From Halorubrum aethiopicum (GTDB lineage: Archaea; Halobacteriota; Halobacteria; Halobacteriales; Haloferacaceae): DNA of 64,000 bases. The notes beneath the pieces were generated by a model. It was not told the origin of the DNA and did no database searches. It was given only the letters and a program-made list of their open reading frames with translations. Numbering within the stretch: position 1 is the first letter of the stretch; each line of letters opens with the position of its first letter. This document shows positions 61,603-64,000 of this stretch, in pieces. Location of the stretch: NCBI RefSeq assembly GCF_001542905.1, contig NZ_LOAJ01000001.1, positions 186,001 through 250,000 of the forward strand, written 5' to 3'. A program made the position numbers and the translations under genes.

Positions 61603-62643
61603 TTACGCGAGGTCCTCGAACTCGAGGCCCAGCTCGTCGAGCACGGTCCGGATCATCTCGTAGTCCTCGATGGTTCCCTCCTCGACGCCGGTGAACCAGA
61701 GCGGCTCGCCCTCGTAGTCCTCGCCGTGGCTGAGGTCGTCCTCGGAGACGTTCAGGATGGCCTCCTCGATCTCGCCTTTCACGGAGTTGTCCCAGTTGGA
61801 CCGCGTCACGAGCGGCGCGCGCGGGATCGGGTCGGAGACGGCGAGCAGCTGGAGCTCGGTACCGGACTCCTCGATCTGGTCGCCCGCTCCCTCGTACTCC
61901 GCGGAGATGTCGACGAAGTCCTGGGACATCTCCTCGAACTGTTCCTGGGGAACGTACGGCGCGGAGGAGAACGCGCCGGTTGTCGCCGCCATCACGTCGT
62001 CCCGCTGGACCATCTGTTCGCGGGCCGTCGTGTGGTCGGAGTACTCCGCGTCGAAGGCCTCCGCGTCGCCGTCGGGCGCGTTCCCGATGTCGAGGCCCGC
62101 GTCCTGGAGCATGGTGAGCGGGACGAGCGTGCCGGACACCGAGAGGATGTCGCCCATGTAGATCAGCTCGCCCTCGAGGTCGGTCAGGGACTCGATGCCG
62201 CTGTCCGGCGTCGTCGTGGTCGTCGAGAAGTACTGGGCCGCGCCGTAGGCGATCCGGATGCCGACGATGTCGAGGATGTCCTCGCCCGCGATGACCGCCG
62301 ACGGCGAGATGTCCGCGATCTCACCCTGATCGTTGCGCATCGCCTGGAGCGTCGCGGTGTAGCTCTCCGCGCGGTCGGGCTCGATCTCGACGTCGACCTC
62401 GGACTCGAGGTACTCGAACATCGGCTGGTACTGCCGTTCGATCTCGACGTCGGCCTCCGCCGGGTTCAGGATGAACTGCGCCGTGGGCGTGGATTCGGTG
62501 TCGCCCGCCGTTCCCCCGTCGGAGCCGGAGCCGCCGTCTCCGGATCCACCGCCGCCGGTACACCCGGCGAGGCCGACGACCCCGCTCGCCCCCGCCGTTT
62601 TAACAAACGTCCGTCGGTTCGCCGACCACCTGTTGTCGGACAT
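61603..62643 (-). CDS. phnD: phosphonate/phosphate substrate-binding lipoprotein PhnD
   Basis: The 346-residue periplasmic-binding-type protein has a twin-arginine leader (NRRTFVKTAGASGVVGLAGC) with a lipobox Cys at about 28, then a Gly/Ser/Asp linker. The PhnD core contains FILNPAEADVEIERQYQPMF, DISPSAVIAGEDILDIVGIR, SGIESLTDLEGELIYMGDIL and DAEYSDHTTAREQMVQ. It captures substrate on the cell surface and passes it to PhnE. First gene of the operon. The ligand could be phosphonate, phosphite or phosphate. Confidence 0.94.
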   Translation of the reverse strand: MSDNRWSANRRTFVKTAGASGVVGLAGCTGGGGSGDGGSGSDGGTAGDTESTPTAQFILNPAEADVEIERQYQPMFEYLESEVDVEIEPDRAESYTATLQAMRNDQGEIADISPSAVIAGEDILDIVGIRIAYGAAQYFSTTTTTPDSGIESLTDLEGELIYMGDILSVSGTLVPLTMLQDAGLDIGNAPDGDAEAFDAEYSDHTTAREQMVQRDDVMAATTGAFSSAPYVPQEQFEEMSQDFVDISAEYEGAGDQIEESGTELQLLAVSDPIPRAPLVTRSNWDNSVKGEIEEAILNVSEDDLSHGEDYEGEPLWFTGVEEGTIEDYEMIRTVLDELGLEFEDLA

Positions 62644-62778
62644 ACACCGGGGAATCCGGGCGACGGGACTAATCGTTTTCTATGTTCACTAGGGACGGCT
62701 TCCCTGAAAACGGTTCTCACGCCGCGCGCGTCCGGAGATCGAACGGATCGCGTGGACCGATCGGATCGGTCGTGGCCC
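62644..62778. promoter_or_regulatory. promoter gap of the phn operon
   Basis: About 130 bp before phnD, between two leftward genes. An AT-rich segment (cgttttctatgttcactag, 62674-62692) about 40 bp before the start holds the likely box. No PhoB-like repeat is evident to me. Confidence 0.4.
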
Positions 62779-63459
62779 TCAGAACTCGCCGAGTCGCGAC
62801 TGGCCGCCGGAGCCTCCCTCCCCCTCCGCGGCGACGCCGCTCAGTTCGCCCGAACGGGCGATCGTCTCGAAAAAGCCCTCGCGCTGGCTCCGGTCGTACA
62901 GCGTCGCCGCCGGGTGGACCGAGAGGAGGACGCGCCGCGACTCCCCGCCGATCCGGGCGTCGACGACGTCGCCCGACTCGGCCGTGATGCGCACCGAGCG
63001 ACCGAGCAGGTGCTCGCTCGGGACCTTCCCCAGCGTCACGATCAGTTCCGGGTCGAGTCCGGCGATCTCCGCCTCGAGGTGGCCGCGACAGTTCGCCAGC
63101 TCCTCGGTCGTCGGGTCGCGGTTCTCCGGGGGACGACACCGCACGCAGTTCGTGATCCGCACGTCGGCCCGCGCGAGCCCCGCGTCCCGCAGCGCCTCGT
63201 CGAGGACGTCGCCCGACCGGCCCACGAACGGCTCGCCCTCCTCGTCCTCGTTCGCGCCGGGACCCTCGCCGACGAACAGCAGGTCGGCGTCCGTCGGGCC
63301 GACGCCCTCGACGATCCGGCTCCGCGACTCGACCAGCGCCGGGCATCGTTCACAGGAACCCACGCGCAGATCGGAATCCAACGCGCCGTCTCCGGGGCCG
63401 TCCCCGAGCGCGCCGTCGCCGGAGTCGGCCGCGTCGGCCCCCTCTCCGTCCTCGCTCAT
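62779..63459 (-). CDS. uracil-DNA glycosylase, family 4/5-type with Fe-S cluster
   Basis: The 226-residue enzyme removes uracil from DNA. It has an N-terminal acidic extension with CERCPALVESR and later CVRCRPPENR Cys residues that bind the 4Fe-4S cluster, and motif 1 GEGPGANEDEEGEPFVGRSG, whose form (GEGPGxxE) is typical of family 4 UDGs. The second motif is LLSVHPAATLYDRSQREGFF. Start ATG 63459 is preferred to 63504. It is separated by 41 bp from the downstream gene's stop. Confidence 0.9.
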   Translation of the reverse strand: MSEDGEGADAADSGDGALGDGPGDGALDSDLRVGSCERCPALVESRSRIVEGVGPTDADLLFVGEGPGANEDEEGEPFVGRSGDVLDEALRDAGLARADVRITNCVRCRPPENRDPTTEELANCRGHLEAEIAGLDPELIVTLGKVPSEHLLGRSVRITAESGDVVDARIGGESRRVLLSVHPAATLYDRSQREGFFETIARSGELSGVAAEGEGGSGGQSRLGEF

Positions 63460-63500
63460 GTCACCGACTCCGGGAGCGGGGCGTATAAGTTCGGACGGTC

Positions 63501-64000
63501 TCACCCGGTCTCGTCCTCGACGACGACCGCCCGGAGGTCGTTCACGTTCGTCCCCGTCGGGCCGGTCCGAAGCAGGGCGTCGGCCTCGGCCAGAAGCGGG
63601 GCCGCGTCGTGGCGGTCGAGCGCGTCCCGCGCGGCCGGCGCGTGGAGCGTCGTCGCGTCGACGATCCCGCCCGCGGCGTCGCTCGCCCCGTCGATCCCGT
63701 CGGTGTCGACGCTCGCGACGACCGACCCCTCCCGGTCGAGTTCGATCCCCGCGCTCGCGACGAGTTCGGCGTTCGGCCCGCCGCTTCCACTGTCACCGGT
63801 TCCGTCCGCGAGGGTCACGGTCGTCTCCCCGCCCGTGAGCAACACCGCGGGCGGGGAGACGGGCCGGTCCTCGGCGGCGCACGCCTCGGCGAGTTCGGCG
63901 TGCTCGCGGCCCGCGTCGCGCGCCTCGCCCGCGACGTCGTCCGCGACGACGACCCCCTCGTACCCCCGGTCGCCGGCGGCGGTCGCGGCGGCGTCGAGGG
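63501..64000 (-). CDS. glycerate 2-kinase-like (MOFRL/DUF4147) protein, C-terminal part
   Basis: The last 165 or so residues of a gene that starts beyond the right edge are visible. The MOFRL domain is clear: VLLTGGETTVTLADGTGD, PNAELVASAGIELD, SVDTDGIDGASDAAGGIVDA and RTGPTGTNVNDLRAVVVEDE. In haloarchaea this family phosphorylates glycerate. The end of the reading frame lies at stop 63501. Confidence 0.87.
   Translation of the reverse strand, partial: LDAAATAAGDRGYEGVVVADDVAGEARDAGREHAELAEACAAEDRPVSPPAVLLTGGETTVTLADGTGDSGSGGPNAELVASAGIELDREGSVVASVDTDGIDGASDAAGGIVDATTLHAPAARDALDRHDAAPLLAEADALLRTGPTGTNVNDLRAVVVEDETG

Overview
The window looks like chromosomal DNA of a halophilic archaeon, probably Halorubrum or a close relative. 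The host DNA is very GC-rich, the proteins are acidic (Asp/Glu-rich), most genes have short or no leaders with an AT-rich box about 25-35 bp upstream, and many families present are typical of haloarchaea (L21e, Rpo4, RibL, HemAT, ba3 oxidase, Tat lipoproteins). I see no rRNA, tRNA or CRISPR array. The genus is an inference.

Layout. 1-4.4 kb: an information-processing cluster (rpl21e, rpo4/rpoF, a DUF655 gene, ksgA) followed by an MscS channel and a HemK2-type methyltransferase. 4.4-9.1 kb: a BtuF-like protein, a split methionine synthase pair, a short thioredoxin-reductase-like flavoprotein and a TIM-barrel isomerase. 9.1-18 kb: a coiled-coil hypothetical protein, an OYE-family oxidoreductase, DpsA, a HEAT-repeat protein, a cold shock protein, a PLD-family secreted protein and a DHH/RecJ-like phosphoesterase. 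18.1-27.4 kb: JAMM protease-ribL, then a heme and oxidase block (a frameshifted ctaA-ctaB fusion, an Rdx protein, a CopA-like Cu ATPase and the ba3 oxidase operon). 27.5-36.5 kb: a TrmB regulator, a DUF255 protein, asparaginase, a Tat lipoprotein, HemAT, thioredoxin and a PPOX-fold protein.

36.5-51 kb is the most interesting part. A type IV pilus operon (pilB ATPase, pilC membrane protein) is interrupted by a foreign element of about 9.8 kb. The 8-bp sequence gcccgtgt flanks it as a direct repeat (39208-39215 and 49027-49034). Joining the flanks across this repeat restores one uninterrupted in-frame pilB of up to 874 codons. The insertion falls inside the conserved TGHG motif between Walker B and the His box. 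The element has visibly lower GC. It carries a three-gene integrase module (two stand-alone core-binding-domain proteins plus a catalytic tyrosine recombinase), a membrane-anchored nuclease with a lamin-tail domain, a family of tiny paralogous RKSKREI proteins, several small helical proteins, a primase-polymerase/D5 helicase, small zinc-ribbon and DNA-binding-like proteins, and a structured intergenic region that could be an origin. No capsid, spike or packaging gene is recognisable, so it is best called an integrative plasmid-like element or cryptic provirus. Excision would repair the pilus ATPase, which makes it a candidate genetic switch for pili.

51-64 kb returns to host genes: an FtsZ-like protein lacking the GTPase half and carrying a zinc ribbon, a large FAD/Fe-S D-lactate dehydrogenase-type enzyme, photolyase, thioesterase, aldo/keto reductase, a non-coding repeat-like stretch, hisH, a phosphonate/phosphate ABC transporter (phnCDE), a family-4-like uracil-DNA glycosylase and the end of a glycerate-kinase (MOFRL) gene that runs off the window.
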